Position numbers and translations under genes: made by a program. Shown piece by piece: positions 25,737-34,593 of a DNA stretch of 64,000 bases. The notes beneath the pieces are model-generated. The model searched no databases. It was given only the letters and a program-made list of their open reading frames with translations, and was not told the DNA's origin. This DNA is from Saccharibacillus qingshengii (GTDB lineage: Bacteria; Bacillota; Bacilli; Paenibacillales; Paenibacillaceae): NCBI RefSeq assembly GCF_013185195.1, contig NZ_JAAZWC010000001.1, forward strand, positions 186,001-250,000, in the 5' to 3' direction. Every line of letters begins with the position of its first letter. Within the stretch, counting starts at the first letter, position 1.

Positions 25737-27197
25737 TCAATCCTGGATCAGAATGATCCCGCGTTCGTGCGCGGGGGCCGGGTCCGCTTTTAGCAGCCCG
25801 ATCCCCTGCAGGACCCGCAGATTGGGCAGATGGCACAGATCTTCGAGCGAATACACGTCGAAATAGCCTTCTTCCCCGCTGTGGAACGGAATAATCTGGT
25901 ACTGCACCTGCTGGCCGCTCCCTACAACCAGTTTGGTGACATGCGCGAGGTCTTCTTCGGTTAGTACCAGTCTCTCGAAATATTCCCGTATTTCGGGAAT
26001 CGGCCGATCGCCTTCTTCGGCGATCGATATTTCCCGCAGCGCATATTCCTGTACGAACACCCCGATATCGAAGCGGGGCTGCAGCACATGCTGTTTGTAC
26101 ATCAATTCTTCGATAACCGCCAGCTTGAAGTTGAAATCCCGGAAGCTTACGCCGCCTTCGCCGCTTGGCATCGTATACGCGGCAATCTGCTCAATGATTC
26201 CGTTCGCTTCCCTCAGCGTATCGGCGGCTTTGCGCGTGCGCTCCGTCTGCCGGTTCTGTTTGGCGACCAGATCCAGAATCAGACGACGGTCGGGGGAACG
26301 GGCAATCTGAAGCAGCGGCTGCCTCAGCAGCGGATAATAGACGAAAGTATCGATAAATTCGTCGAACTGCCGGTCTGTCCATTCTCTCATCCGCAGTTCG
26401 AGCGTATCGAGCACGGAGCCGATTCCTCTTTCGAGGATCGGAGCCCCTTCGCCGATAAAAGAAGTAGCCAAGCTGAAATAGGCTTTGCCTTTCTCCTCTT
26501 TGGTCCGGTTCAGCTTGAGATAGAAATCGATCAAGCCTACAAACTCGGCAGCATAATCGTGATGATACCCGAGCATGTAGACATGGGTCGCCTTGCAGGC
26601 CGGATAGAACGTCCGAACCAGCCGAGGCAGCAGCTCTGCAGCCTCGGCCCGCAGATCGTCATCGTCCATGTAATGCGGATGATTAAAGTAAATTTCCGAC
26701 AGCGCTGCTGCGGCGCGCGAAAGTCCCTGGAACGTCGGATCAAGCAGATCGGCGGCCGTCCCTTTTTCAACCCATCTACCAAGCAAAAGCAGCACTCGTC
26801 CGTGATTAAGCCTCAGCTCGCCCCGCAGTGCGTACGAGCTTTCCAGAGAAGCTTTGCGAAGGGCGAACAGCTCGGTCAACTTGGCTGTTTTTCTCGCCGT
26901 GTTCGCCTCGATAAACGGTTCTTTTTCCAAGATGTCCAGCACCGTATCGTAAAACCAGGTTCGTCCCTCGGCGGTCAGAAGGACAAAAGCCGACCAGGCT
27001 TCGTTAATCCGTTCGTCCACGCGGATCTGGGCCTCTTCCTCCAGCCCGAAATCGTCTACCCAATCCAGAGAAGCCTGGATCAGGGCACGGCCTTCCGGTT
27101 CGAACGTAAAGCCCTGCAGACGATTCAGCATGAGCTGAGAGAGTTCAAGAGGACCCTCGTCGGGGGTAGCCCGAAGGAGGGTCTGGAGCGTGGTCAT
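25737..27197 (-). CDS. Conserved-looking helical protein of unknown function
   Basis: I do not recognise this 486-residue cytosolic protein. It is acidic and helix-rich, with no signal peptide, membrane span or cysteine cluster. Notable stretches are YFNHPHYMDDDDLRAEAAEL, FYPACKATHVYMLGYHHDY, with His and Asp that could bind metal, and a hydrophobic EEGYFDVYSLEDLCHLPNL near the end. ATG 27197 has GGGGAGGA upstream. It is first in a two-gene unit with the methyltransferase. A short gap (57 bp) separates it from the broken fucosidase upstream on the same strand. Confidence 0.7.
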   Translation of the reverse strand: MTTLQTLLRATPDEGPLELSQLMLNRLQGFTFEPEGRALIQASLDWVDDFGLEEEAQIRVDERINEAWSAFVLLTAEGRTWFYDTVLDILEKEPFIEANTARKTAKLTELFALRKASLESSYALRGELRLNHGRVLLLLGRWVEKGTAADLLDPTFQGLSRAAAALSEIYFNHPHYMDDDDLRAEAAELLPRLVRTFYPACKATHVYMLGYHHDYAAEFVGLIDFYLKLNRTKEEKGKAYFSLATSFIGEGAPILERGIGSVLDTLELRMREWTDRQFDEFIDTFVYYPLLRQPLLQIARSPDRRLILDLVAKQNRQTERTRKAADTLREANGIIEQIAAYTMPSGEGGVSFRDFNFKLAVIEELMYKQHVLQPRFDIGVFVQEYALREISIAEEGDRPIPEIREYFERLVLTEEDLAHVTKLVVGSGQQVQYQIIPFHSGEEGYFDVYSLEDLCHLPNLRVLQGIGLLKADPAPAHERGIILIQD

Positions 27198-27254
27198 CGT
27201 ATTTCCTCCCCGTACATATGTCCATTGCCTAACAAATTCCGTTCCACTATCTTA

Positions 27255-28708
27255 TCATTTTGTTCCCTCCTTGTACCAGTCCGGCTTTTTGGAATCTGCT
27301 TGAATTTCGCTTAAATCGGCCGATTGGTCGGAAAAAGAATACACCCGGACCTCATCCAGGGTAGGAAATTCCCGGTATCGGGTAAAAACGATTCGAATTC
27401 TGGATGTCCGAACCGGAGCAAACTGGCGGATATTCCGATATCCTACAATCCGGCCTTGGGATATTGGCTGCCAAGACTTCGAATCCGTCGCCGCTTCATC
27501 CGCCGGAATCCGGACTTCGAACGCTTCGATTCGCTGGCCGGCCGGCAGGTGTTCCCCGAGAGAGACGGTGTCCAACCGGACCGGCGCTGCAAACGAAAGT
27601 TCGATCCACGGTTCCTGGTCGTCTGCTTCCGGCTGCCAGCCGTTTCCGGGAAATTCCGCAGTGGCTGCCTCCAGCCCGTCTTCCGCACCGATTCCTCTGC
27701 CGGCCCGCGCACTCGAAACTCTCATCGATGCTTTACGCGTCAGCGTCATGTCGGCCAGACGCTCAAGGTGTCTGCCCAAGCCTTGCAGCGCTTCGCGGTC
27801 CGGCTTCGCAATGTGCCCCCGTGCATCCGGCGGCACATTGAGCAGAAAGGTCGCATTGCCGCCTACGGCATTCATATACAGGCGAAACAGTTCATCGGCA
27901 TCCCGCACCCGGTCGTCTTCTTCGGGATGATAGAACCAGCCCGGACGAATCGAAGTGTTGACTTCAGCCGGATACCACACCCATTCTCCATCGTACTTCT
28001 CGATCGCTTTTCGGCATCGCGCAGCGGTGCGGGAACGACGCTCCATTCTTCTGCGCGGGTCTCCCCCGCTTCATTGCCGACCCACCGAATATCCGGTCCG
28101 CAGACGCTGATCACGCAGCCAGGCTGCAGGCGGCGCACGACCTCGTAATATCGAGGCCAGTCATAGAACTGCTTTTTCCCATTGGGACCTTCCCCGTTCG
28201 CTCCGTCAAGCCAGACGCAGGAAATCTCGCCGTACTGCGTCAGCAGCTCGGTCAGCTGATTGATGTAGAAATCGTCATACGCTTGTCCGGAGCCGTAACT
28301 TGATTCCGTTCGGTCCCAGGGGGACAGGTAAATGCCGAATTTCAGACCGTGTTTTCTGCAGGCCTCCGCCGTTTCCCGCACTAGATCTCCCTTCCCTTCC
28401 CGCCAGGGACTCCGGGCCACCGTATGCGACGAGAAGCGGCTCGGCCACAAGCAGAATCCGTCGTGATGTTTGCAGGTCAGGATCAGGGCGCGCATACCGG
28501 CTTCTTTGAATAGAAGGACCCATTCCTCGGCATCCAATCGCTCCGGGTTGAACCACGCAGGATCTTCATGTCCTTCTCCCCATTCGCGGCCGGTCATCGT
28601 GTTCATGCCGAAGTGGATAAATCCGTAGAACTCGAGCCTCTGCCAAGCCAGCTGTCTGGAGGAAGGGGCAACTGCGGCGATTTCGTGCAGGTTCATAATG
28701 CGCTTCAT
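27255..28708 (-). pseudogene. Alpha-L-fucosidase (GH29) with F5/8-type C-terminal domain, broken by a 1-nt frameshift
   Basis: Two reading frames together encode about 484 residues. The first (28708 to about 28008) has the GH29 catalytic barrel: YGFIHFGMNTMTG, ILTCKHHDGFCLWPS, then GEISCVWLDGANGEG with the nucleophile-position Asp in WLD. The second, ending at 27255, continues with KYDGEWVWYPAEVNTSIRPGWFYH and NATFLLNVPPDARG. A beta-sandwich like F5/8-type C domains follows (IELSFAAPVRLDTVSLGEHL). The break is at an A-run: GAAAAGCG on the minus strand (28006-28012) has four A where five would restore the frame. It is either a real recent mutation or a homopolymer sequencing error. Confidence 0.88.
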
Positions 28709-28875
28709 CCTTTCCTTTTCCGCCTGTGTTCAAGCCTGTCATGTCCTAAAACCGATTCGAGAACGTTTGAAGATATTCCTGCCTGAAGACGCCGCCTATA
28801 TTTTGTATACGCTTACTTAGGATTGACGCTATACTATAGACGCAAGCGAAAAAGACCTTATAAGGAGGGAACAGG

Positions 28876-30351
28876 ATGGACAACGAGCAGGAGGTCACAC
28901 CTCCCCATTCTTCCGATCCGGCAGCTGTATCCGTGATCGGGATCGATCTGACGGCAAGGTTTCAAACGTTCGAAGGTTGGGGAACCTCGCTGGCCTGGTG
29001 GGCCAATGTGATCGGCGGATGGAGCGAAGAACGGCGGGCGGAGATCGTCGAGAAACTCTACTCTGCCGAAAAGGGATTGGGCTTCAATATCGCCAGATAC
29101 AATATCGGAGGCACCAAAGACGCACATGATCCTTACCTTCATTATGGCAAAGCCATCCTGTCCTATCAAAATGAAGACGGCACCTGGAACTGGTCGCGCG
29201 ACGCCGGGCAGCGAGCCGTGACGCAGCACATTCGCAAGATGGCGGAGACGCCGATTTTTGAAGCGTTCTCCAACAGTCCGCCCTGGTGGATGACCTGCAG
29301 CTACGATGCCGAGCGTGAAGACGGGGCAGACGGCTGCACCACCGGCGGCTTCGACGGAAGCGGCAATCTGCGCCCCGGCCGGGAACGCGAGTTTGCGGAG
29401 TATCTGACCGAGACGGTCAAACACTTCCGCGATGAATGGGACATCGTGTTCCGTACGTTGGCTCCGTTCAATGAGCCGGCAGCCGACTGGTGGAAGTACC
29501 GGATCGCCAAGCAGGAAGGTGCCCATATCGGACCTGCGCAGCAGCAGACCGTTATTCGCGAAGTTTATGAAGCCTTGAGAGCCAAAGGATTAAACGATAC
29601 CGCGATCAGCGCATCCGACGAATCACTGGTGCAGATGGCGTTCGAGACCTGGCAGGCGTTCGAACCGGAGACCAAGGCTAGGATTGAACAGGTAAACACC
29701 CACACGTACAATACTCCCGATTACGATCCGCGGCCTTTCTTCGAAGCGGTGTCGGCCGACGGCAAGAAGCTCTGGATGTCGGAATTCGGTTTCGAGAACG
29801 GCGAACATCCGACTGTCGATCCCCATAGCATGACCGGTGCGCAGCGTCTGGTGCAGGGCATTACCCGGGATCTGAAAATCATGCAGGCCGAAGCCTGGGT
29901 CTACTGGCAGGCCGTCGAGAGCGATTCCAGCACATGGGGACTGATCTTTGCCCCGTTCGAGAATAATGAATCCGAATCGTATACGATGTACAAGCAGTAT
30001 TATGCGATGGCCCACTACAGCCGCTTTATCCGTCCGGGCAGCGTCATCATAGCCAACGACGGAGACAAATCGCTGGCTGCGATCGATCCCTCGTCGCGGC
30101 GCCTGGTGATCGTCACGTACAATGACAGCGAGACGGAGGCCGCCATTTATCGGTATCAATTGAGAGGCTGGAACTCCGGGCATCCGGATTCCGATTCGCA
30201 GGTTCGGGTCTATCGGACAACGGCGGAAGAAAATTTGGCCGAGCTTGAACCGATTCCGCTGGAACATACCGAGTTTACCGCCGAGACGCCTCCCTGCTCG
30301 ATCACGACTTACGTGATGGATCTGCCCGACAGGAAGGCAGAGCTTTCTTAA
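28876..30351 (+). CDS. Glycoside hydrolase family 30-like protein
   Basis: This 491-residue glycosidase has the clan-A barrel and a C-terminal beta-sandwich. The GH30 opening motif is TFEGWGTSLAWWA. The acid/base Glu lies in FRTLAPFNEPAADWW (after strand 4) and the nucleophile Glu in KKLWMSEFGFENG. The pattern NSPPWWMTCS is typical of beta-1,6-galactanase-like members. No signal peptide is present, so it is intracellular as read. ATG 28876 has AAGGAGGG upstream. It is divergent from the broken GH29 gene; together they look like a small glycan-use locus. Confidence 0.9.
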   Translation: MDNEQEVTPPHSSDPAAVSVIGIDLTARFQTFEGWGTSLAWWANVIGGWSEERRAEIVEKLYSAEKGLGFNIARYNIGGTKDAHDPYLHYGKAILSYQNEDGTWNWSRDAGQRAVTQHIRKMAETPIFEAFSNSPPWWMTCSYDAEREDGADGCTTGGFDGSGNLRPGREREFAEYLTETVKHFRDEWDIVFRTLAPFNEPAADWWKYRIAKQEGAHIGPAQQQTVIREVYEALRAKGLNDTAISASDESLVQMAFETWQAFEPETKARIEQVNTHTYNTPDYDPRPFFEAVSADGKKLWMSEFGFENGEHPTVDPHSMTGAQRLVQGITRDLKIMQAEAWVYWQAVESDSSTWGLIFAPFENNESESYTMYKQYYAMAHYSRFIRPGSVIIANDGDKSLAAIDPSSRRLVIVTYNDSETEAAIYRYQLRGWNSGHPDSDSQVRVYRTTAEENLAELEPIPLEHTEFTAETPPCSITTYVMDLPDRKAELS

Positions 30352-30357
30352 AAAACC

Positions 30358-30402
30358 AAAAAGACCTCTTCTGTCCGCCAAAGCGTCAGAAAAGGTCTTT
30401 TA
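30358..30402. terminator. Terminator after the GH30 gene
   Basis: AAAAAGACCT and AGGTCTTTT pair around an inner TTCTG/CAGAA stem; T-runs occur on both sides. Confidence 0.85.
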
Positions 30403-30472
30403 CCTATTGCCGTCCATAGCGTTTAAACCTCGATTCTTTCGTTTCTAGGATTTGTCCGCCTGCAAAAAGGGG

Positions 30473-30877
30473 TTATTGTCCGGCAAAAAAGGCTTCGTTG
30501 CCCGAATAGAAATAGCCGGTTGTATCGTTGAATACGACGTAATCGATACTGCTCAGCGTAACGACCATGCGCTGTCCAAACTCCGCGCTCAGTACGATAT
30601 GATCGCTTCCTGCCGCTTCGAGACGTCCTTCAATCGAAACGCAGCCCGCTGCTTGTCCAGTATTCATTCCCGGGATCATGTAGAAAACTCCCGTACGACC
30701 CAGGTTGTTCTGCAGGGTGGACATGACGTTCGGCTGATCGTAGTTGGTCTGGGGAATAGATGAATCGATCATCGGTGCTCCCGATCTGGCGACCGGATTC
30801 CGGAAACCGTTTCTGCCTGTAAGTCCGTTCAAACCGCTGCTAATCCGGTACGTAACCGGCGAATAAGAATATTCCAT
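30473..30877 (-). CDS. GerQ-like spore coat protein (tentative)
   Basis: This 134-residue protein has no signal peptide. The C-terminal domain (about residues 60-128: VFYMIPGMNTGQAAGCVSIE, then GSDHIVLSAE and SSIDYVVFNDT) follows the pattern of GerQ, whose core reads RDHIIIS...YLDYITFDE. The N-terminal half is polar, with Gly, Asn and Gln, as in coat proteins. GerQ is a transglutaminase cross-linked coat protein needed for spore germination in Bacillus. The match is by recalled pattern only. ATG 30877 follows GAGGAGGG. It appears monocistronic. Confidence 0.6.
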   Translation of the reverse strand: MEYSYSPVTYRISSGLNGLTGRNGFRNPVARSGAPMIDSSIPQTNYDQPNVMSTLQNNLGRTGVFYMIPGMNTGQAAGCVSIEGRLEAAGSDHIVLSAEFGQRMVVTLSSIDYVVFNDTTGYFYSGNEAFFAGQ

Positions 30878-31089
30878 ATAAATCCCTCCTCGTAATTTGC
30901 GCGGATGTCCGCAATGAATAAAGCCGCGTTCACGCCCGACCTTCCATACACGCTACTTTGGAGAAAATAGAGTTGCGATTTTTTGGAGGACAAATGCTTC
31001 GTATTCTTCTTATTACCCTTCGTCTCAAGCTCTAAACCATTTTTTTACATCGAGTATGACAAAAAAATGAACAAAATGCTCGGTATGTC

Positions 31090-31123
31090 AAAAAAGCGGA
31101 CAGCACATGAAGCACTGTCCGCT
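31090..31123 (-). terminator. Terminator of the SDR gene
   Basis: AGCGGACAG and CTGTCCGCT pair over 11 nt. On the minus strand TTTTTT follows immediately. The 314-bp gap 30878-31191 holds otherwise only the promoter side of the GerQ-like gene. Confidence 0.85.
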
Positions 31124-31191
31124 CTAAAATGGGGGAAGAAGGCCTTGACGGAAGGTCCTCTCCCATAAGAAACCTATTCTCCTTGCACGGG

Positions 31192-31938
31192 CTATTCTTC
31201 GTAAATCATTTTGCGCGTCATCCCGCCGTCGAGTACAAGCTCGGTTCCGGTAAGGAACGTATTGTCCGGGTGGGTAAGATACAGACAGGCGCGCGCCACG
31301 TCTTCCGGTGTTCCGACCTTCCTTGCCGGGTGCTGCTGGTGGTCGATTTCGCGGAGCTGGTCGTAATCTTTGGTTTCGATCCAGCCCGGACTGATGCAGT
31401 TGACCCGGATTCCGTCCGCCCCAAGCGAAATGGCAAGCGAATGGGTCAGAGCCAGGATTGCGCCTTTGGAAGCGGCATAAGCATCAAAGTTCGGCTCCGA
31501 CATATGGGAACGCGTCGAACAAAGATTGACGACGGATCCTTTTCCGTGCTTGCGCATATGCAGTGCCGCTTCGCGGGTCGCCAAGAAAGTGCCTCGTACA
31601 TTGGTATTCAGCACATCGTCCCATTCTTTGACGGTCAATTCATATGGAGATTTCCAAATGCCAAAACCGGCATTGTTAATCAGAATATCGATCTGGCCGA
31701 ATGCTGCGATCGTTTCGCGCATCAAATGCGTAATATCGGCTTCTTGCGACACATCGCAGGGGACGAAGATGGCCTCTCCTCCATTGTTCCGGATTTCGGC
31801 TGCCGCTGCCGCTCCTTCGGGCTCCTGCGTATCGGCAAGCACGACCCGTGCTCCCTTTTTCGCATATTCGGCTGCTACCGTACGTCCGATTCCTTGTGCG
31901 GCTCCGGTAACGATTACGGTCATCGATTCGAAACTCAT
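31192..31938 (-). CDS. Classical short-chain dehydrogenase/reductase
   Basis: This 248-residue protein has the complete classical SDR set: cofactor loop TGAAQGIG (about residues 11-18), PCDVS for the adenine contact, NNAG (about 88-91), the catalytic Ser in NLCSTRSH, Tyr-x3-Lys in YAASK, and ISPGWIET. The acidic VLADTQE at the end of strand 2 favours NAD over NADP. Substrate is unknown; glucose-1-dehydrogenase-like and sugar-alcohol dehydrogenases share this layout. An Fnr-type palindrome lies about 140 bp upstream (32078-32093), so oxygen-responsive expression is possible. Confidence 0.93.
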   Translation of the reverse strand: MSFESMTVIVTGAAQGIGRTVAAEYAKKGARVVLADTQEPEGAAAAAEIRNNGGEAIFVPCDVSQEADITHLMRETIAAFGQIDILINNAGFGIWKSPYELTVKEWDDVLNTNVRGTFLATREAALHMRKHGKGSVVNLCSTRSHMSEPNFDAYAASKGAILALTHSLAISLGADGIRVNCISPGWIETKDYDQLREIDHQQHPARKVGTPEDVARACLYLTHPDNTFLTGTELVLDGGMTRKMIYEE

Positions 31939-32077
31939 GTTCTTTTCAGCTCCCTTCGCTTCTCCACTTATTATTAACCCGGGGGATTGCAGACGGAAAC
32001 GCGGTATTCATCAGAGCTTCAATCCCGACATCACAAAAAGTCCTTCGCGGGGTAGGGGCGAAAGACTCGAATGATAT

Positions 32078-32093
32078 TGTGATTATATTCACT
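32078..32093 (-). promoter_or_regulatory. Fnr-type palindrome between the SDR and the small cysteine-rich gene
   Basis: TGTGA-TTATAT-TCACT fits the Bacillus Fnr consensus (TGTGA-N6-TCACT/A) with no mismatch in the arms. I see no good -10 at the standard -41.5 spacing on either strand, so which gene it controls is unclear. The SDR (start 31938) is the nearest downstream. Confidence 0.6.
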
Positions 32094-32137
32094 TGATTGG
32101 GTGAAGTTCGTGCCAATCCCTGTGTTTGAACGGAAAG

Positions 32138-32320
32138 TTACGCGTAGTACATATTCAGCAGTTTGCCCGTTTCGGCTGTTTCTTGTTCTTCTTCGTTCAG
32201 CATGCCTTGTTCGGCCCAGCATGCCAGACATTGTTCTTCGGTTTCGCAAAGGTGAGCGTCCTGGCAGTTATAACAGAGAGTCAGATAGTTGCGAGTCATT
32301 TGGGCAGTTGCGGTGGTCAT
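32138..32320 (-). CDS. Small cysteine-rich protein (60 aa), probable anaerobically induced
   Basis: This 60-residue protein is acidic, with cysteines in a symmetric pattern C16-x2-C19-x5-C25-x5-C31-x2-C34, plus His23 (LCYNCQDAHLCETEEQCLAC). The tail is Glu-rich and ends in LLNMYYA. The motif could bind zinc or an Fe-S cluster; I know no family for it. ATG 32320 has GGAG 8 nt upstream; a GTG at 32329 is possible. The promoter carries a near-ideal Fnr box at exactly the class II activation position (see 32394-32436), so it should be switched on without oxygen. It has its own promoter and appears monocistronic. Confidence 0.8.
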   Translation of the reverse strand: MTTATAQMTRNYLTLCYNCQDAHLCETEEQCLACWAEQGMLNEEEQETAETGKLLNMYYA

Positions 32321-32393
32321 GTAGATCACTCCTCAATTGGGTTTGGGTGAAGGTTTGTCCGTCGTTTTGTTTGGTTACATTCTTTATATTTAA

Positions 32394-32436
32394 AAAATAA
32401 CAGATTTTTTGAAGTATGTATGTGATTTATTTCACA
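32394..32436 (-). promoter_or_regulatory. Fnr-activated promoter of the small cysteine-rich gene
   Basis: TGTGATTTATTTCACA (32421-32436) is a perfect TGTGA-N6-TCACA palindrome. On the minus strand an extended -10, TGTTATTTT (32402-32394), lies downstream, placing transcription start near 32387. The palindrome centre (32428.5) then falls at -41.5, the standard class II position for Fnr/CRP-type activators. The start point is predicted, not measured. Confidence 0.78.
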
Positions 32437-32443
32437 CTCGGAA

Positions 32444-32472
32444 ATAAAAAACACGCCCTCTTTCGAGAGCGT
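32444..32472 (-). terminator. Terminator of the BNR-repeat lipoprotein gene
   Basis: On the minus strand ACGCTCTC-GAAA-GAGGGCGT (one wobble) is followed by GTTTTTTATTT. It lies just before the Fnr-box promoter and insulates it. Confidence 0.85.
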
Positions 32473-32496
32473 AGAGAAAACCCTGCGGCGCATGGA

Positions 32497-33783
32497 TCAA
32501 AGGACGTGCCAAGTGACGCCGCCGTCCAACGTTTGAAGCAGTAGAGAACGTCGGATTTCCGTTTTGCCGATCAGAATCCAGCCCACCTTCTCCGAAACAA
32601 ACTCCACTTGGAAAATCTCGGGATACTTCTCCATGTTTTCTTGGAGTTTTTGGCTGCGGGGGAGTTTTGTCCAGCTTCGTCCTCCGTTCACCGTCCGGTA
32701 AAGCAGCGATCCGCGTGCCATCCATCCGTTCATGCGGTCAAGAAATACCGGTGCGATCTGAAGATTGAGCGCTTCCTGGGAGGGAAGCTTGAACGGAACG
32801 TGCTTCCATACCGCCCCCCCGTTCTGCGCGAAATATCCGCTGTACTGCACTTCGTCGCGCTGCTTGCAGCCGACCGGCACCCAGGAACCCGATCCGTCGC
32901 GGTAAGACTGGGGCTTGCCGCTTATCATCACGTCGCAGGTTCCGATCGGATCTTCGCCTGCGAAAAACGAAGTGGACTTGTTCCAGTTTCGGCCTCCGTC
33001 GATCGTGCGGTAGAGCGCGGGCCGTCCAAGATCGAGCATCGTGACATAACCGCTGCCGTCCGACTCGAAATGCATCCCCGTCAAGTACCCGATATCGGGC
33101 AGCGGCTGCGAAGATCCGGTCGGCTGGGAACCGTTGTCCGAACGCATCACGGCGGTCCAACTCTCTCCGCCGTCGTGCGTTCGGTAGAGCGTCTTCTCTT
33201 CCCTTCCCGCCGTATCCGAGGCTTTCGTGGTCATGAGCCAGCCTTTTTTGTGATCCGTAAAATACAGCGAAACTGGCATTTCGTCCGTTCTCCCGAGTGT
33301 CGCAAGCGCCCAATTGGCGCCTCCGTCATTCGTCCGCAGCACAAGCGATTCTTCCGAGAGTCCCGCACTGCGTACGATCCATCCGTGCATCGTATCCGTG
33401 AAGAAGACATCTCTGCCGTATTCCGGTACGTCCGAAAACGCGACTTGTTCCGATGGAGACAGCGGTACCCAGCTCTTGCCGTTGTTGTCGGTCAGATACA
33501 TGCGGAGTGCGCTTCGGGTCAGTCCCCACGCCATCCCTGTCGAACCGTCGAACAAATGCATTTCCGTCAGCCGGGTCTGTACGACGTACTCTTCGTGTTC
33601 GTTTGCGGTTCCGCCTTGTTCGGGCTCGACCAGTGTGATTTCCTGACCTCCGACATCGTCGGCCGTGTCCGTGTGTACGACAGGCGGTGATATCGGTTCT
33701 TTCTCGGCAGGTTCGCCGTTGCATCCGGCCAGCACGATCAGTGCGGCAAGCAGGGGCAGCAGCACCCTTCTTCCGATCCGCAT
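32497..33783 (-). CDS. Lipoprotein with seven BNR/YCF48-like propeller repeats
   Basis: This 428-residue protein has a signal peptide (RRVLLPLLAALIVL) and lipobox LAGC with Cys near residue 20, so it is anchored outside the membrane. The mature part has seven Asp-box type repeats: TDNNGKSW, TNDGGANW, THDGGESW, TIDGGRNW, AQNGGAVW, TVNGGRSW and TLDGGVTW, which predict a seven-bladed propeller. Ligand and partner are unknown; similar propellers include photosystem assembly factor Ycf48 and sialidase-like proteins, but no enzymatic residues are visible. ATG 33783 gives the normal lipoprotein N-terminus; a longer 469-residue reading does not. Confidence 0.85.
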   Translation of the reverse strand: MRIGRRVLLPLLAALIVLAGCNGEPAEKEPISPPVVHTDTADDVGGQEITLVEPEQGGTANEHEEYVVQTRLTEMHLFDGSTGMAWGLTRSALRMYLTDNNGKSWVPLSPSEQVAFSDVPEYGRDVFFTDTMHGWIVRSAGLSEESLVLRTNDGGANWALATLGRTDEMPVSLYFTDHKKGWLMTTKASDTAGREEKTLYRTHDGGESWTAVMRSDNGSQPTGSSQPLPDIGYLTGMHFESDGSGYVTMLDLGRPALYRTIDGGRNWNKSTSFFAGEDPIGTCDVMISGKPQSYRDGSGSWVPVGCKQRDEVQYSGYFAQNGGAVWKHVPFKLPSQEALNLQIAPVFLDRMNGWMARGSLLYRTVNGGRSWTKLPRSQKLQENMEKYPEIFQVEFVSEKVGWILIGKTEIRRSLLLQTLDGGVTWHVL

Positions 33784-33906
33784 TGCAGCCGCCCCCTTTG
33801 ATTCCGAATATTGTCTCATTAAAGCGCCCAAGCGCTCAATTCCTCCGTCATTATAGCATAAAAGATCCGGAGCGTTTTCCGGACGCTGTCCTTCTATCGC
33901 CGCCAA

Positions 33907-34593
33907 CTATCCCAGCCAAAAATAAAGCGGAATAAACAGCAGCGAAGTTGTAATGCCCGAGAGTCCCATGGCCAGGGCGCTGAAACTGCCGGCCGTTTCG
34001 GATTCCTGAAGGCTTCGTGCCGTGCCGAAGCCGTGAGCCGCACTCCCCATCGCAAGTCCGAACGATACAGGGTCCCGCAGGCCGGATCGATACAAGAACG
34101 CGGGGCCGAGCACACCGCCGAGTACCCCCGTCACCACGCTGAACATGACGGACAGTTCAGGCGTACCGCCAAGCGAGCGGGAAATTTCGATTCCGATCGG
34201 CGAACTGACCGATTTCGGCAGAATGCTGAGCAGCACTTCGTGGGAACCTCTTGTCAGAAGGACAAGCGCCCCCGCGCTGCATATGCCGGTAACCGATCCC
34301 GCCACTACGGAGATCAGAACGGAAGCGAAACGCTCGCGGATCAAACGGCGGTGCTTATAAATCGGCACGCCAAGAGCCACCGTGGCCGGCCCGAGCAGGG
34401 TCGTCAGCAGTCCGACTTCCCTCTGGAACTCGGCAATCGGAAAACGCAGCAGGGCAAGTACGATCAGAATGATCGCACTGCTGCTCAGAATCGGATGCAG
34501 CCAGCGTACGCGTGTATGAATGCCCCGGGCGACTGCGTAAGCGCCAACTGTTAATGATAATCCGAACAAGGGGTCATGCAGAAAGACGATCAT
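33907..34593 (-). CDS. lrgB: LrgB-family membrane protein
   Basis: This 228-residue protein has about six hydrophobic helices and the LrgB/CidB signature: LLGPATVALGVPIYKHR and LPKSVSSPIGIEISRSLGGTPEL. The C-terminal AMGSAAHGFGTARSLQES is also typical. LrgB works with LrgA. The pair was first described as murein hydrolase export/antiholin proteins; Bacillus homologues (PftAB) act as a pyruvate channel. It overlaps lrgA by 20 nt. The divergent lactate dehydrogenase supports a pyruvate role here. Confidence 0.93.
   Translation of the reverse strand: MIVFLHDPLFGLSLTVGAYAVARGIHTRVRWLHPILSSSAIILIVLALLRFPIAEFQREVGLLTTLLGPATVALGVPIYKHRRLIRERFASVLISVVAGSVTGICSAGALVLLTRGSHEVLLSILPKSVSSPIGIEISRSLGGTPELSVMFSVVTGVLGGVLGPAFLYRSGLRDPVSFGLAMGSAAHGFGTARSLQESETAGSFSALAMGLSGITTSLLFIPLYFWLG

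Noticed and set aside
28804-28817. CcpA cre site in the GH29/GH30 divergent promoter region
   Set aside because: TGTATACGCTTACT departs from the cre consensus at two defining positions, so it is not convincing without expression data.
30983-31168. 61-residue plus-strand reading frame
   Set aside because: No ribosome site, composition unlike coding sequence, and it runs over the SDR terminator hairpin.
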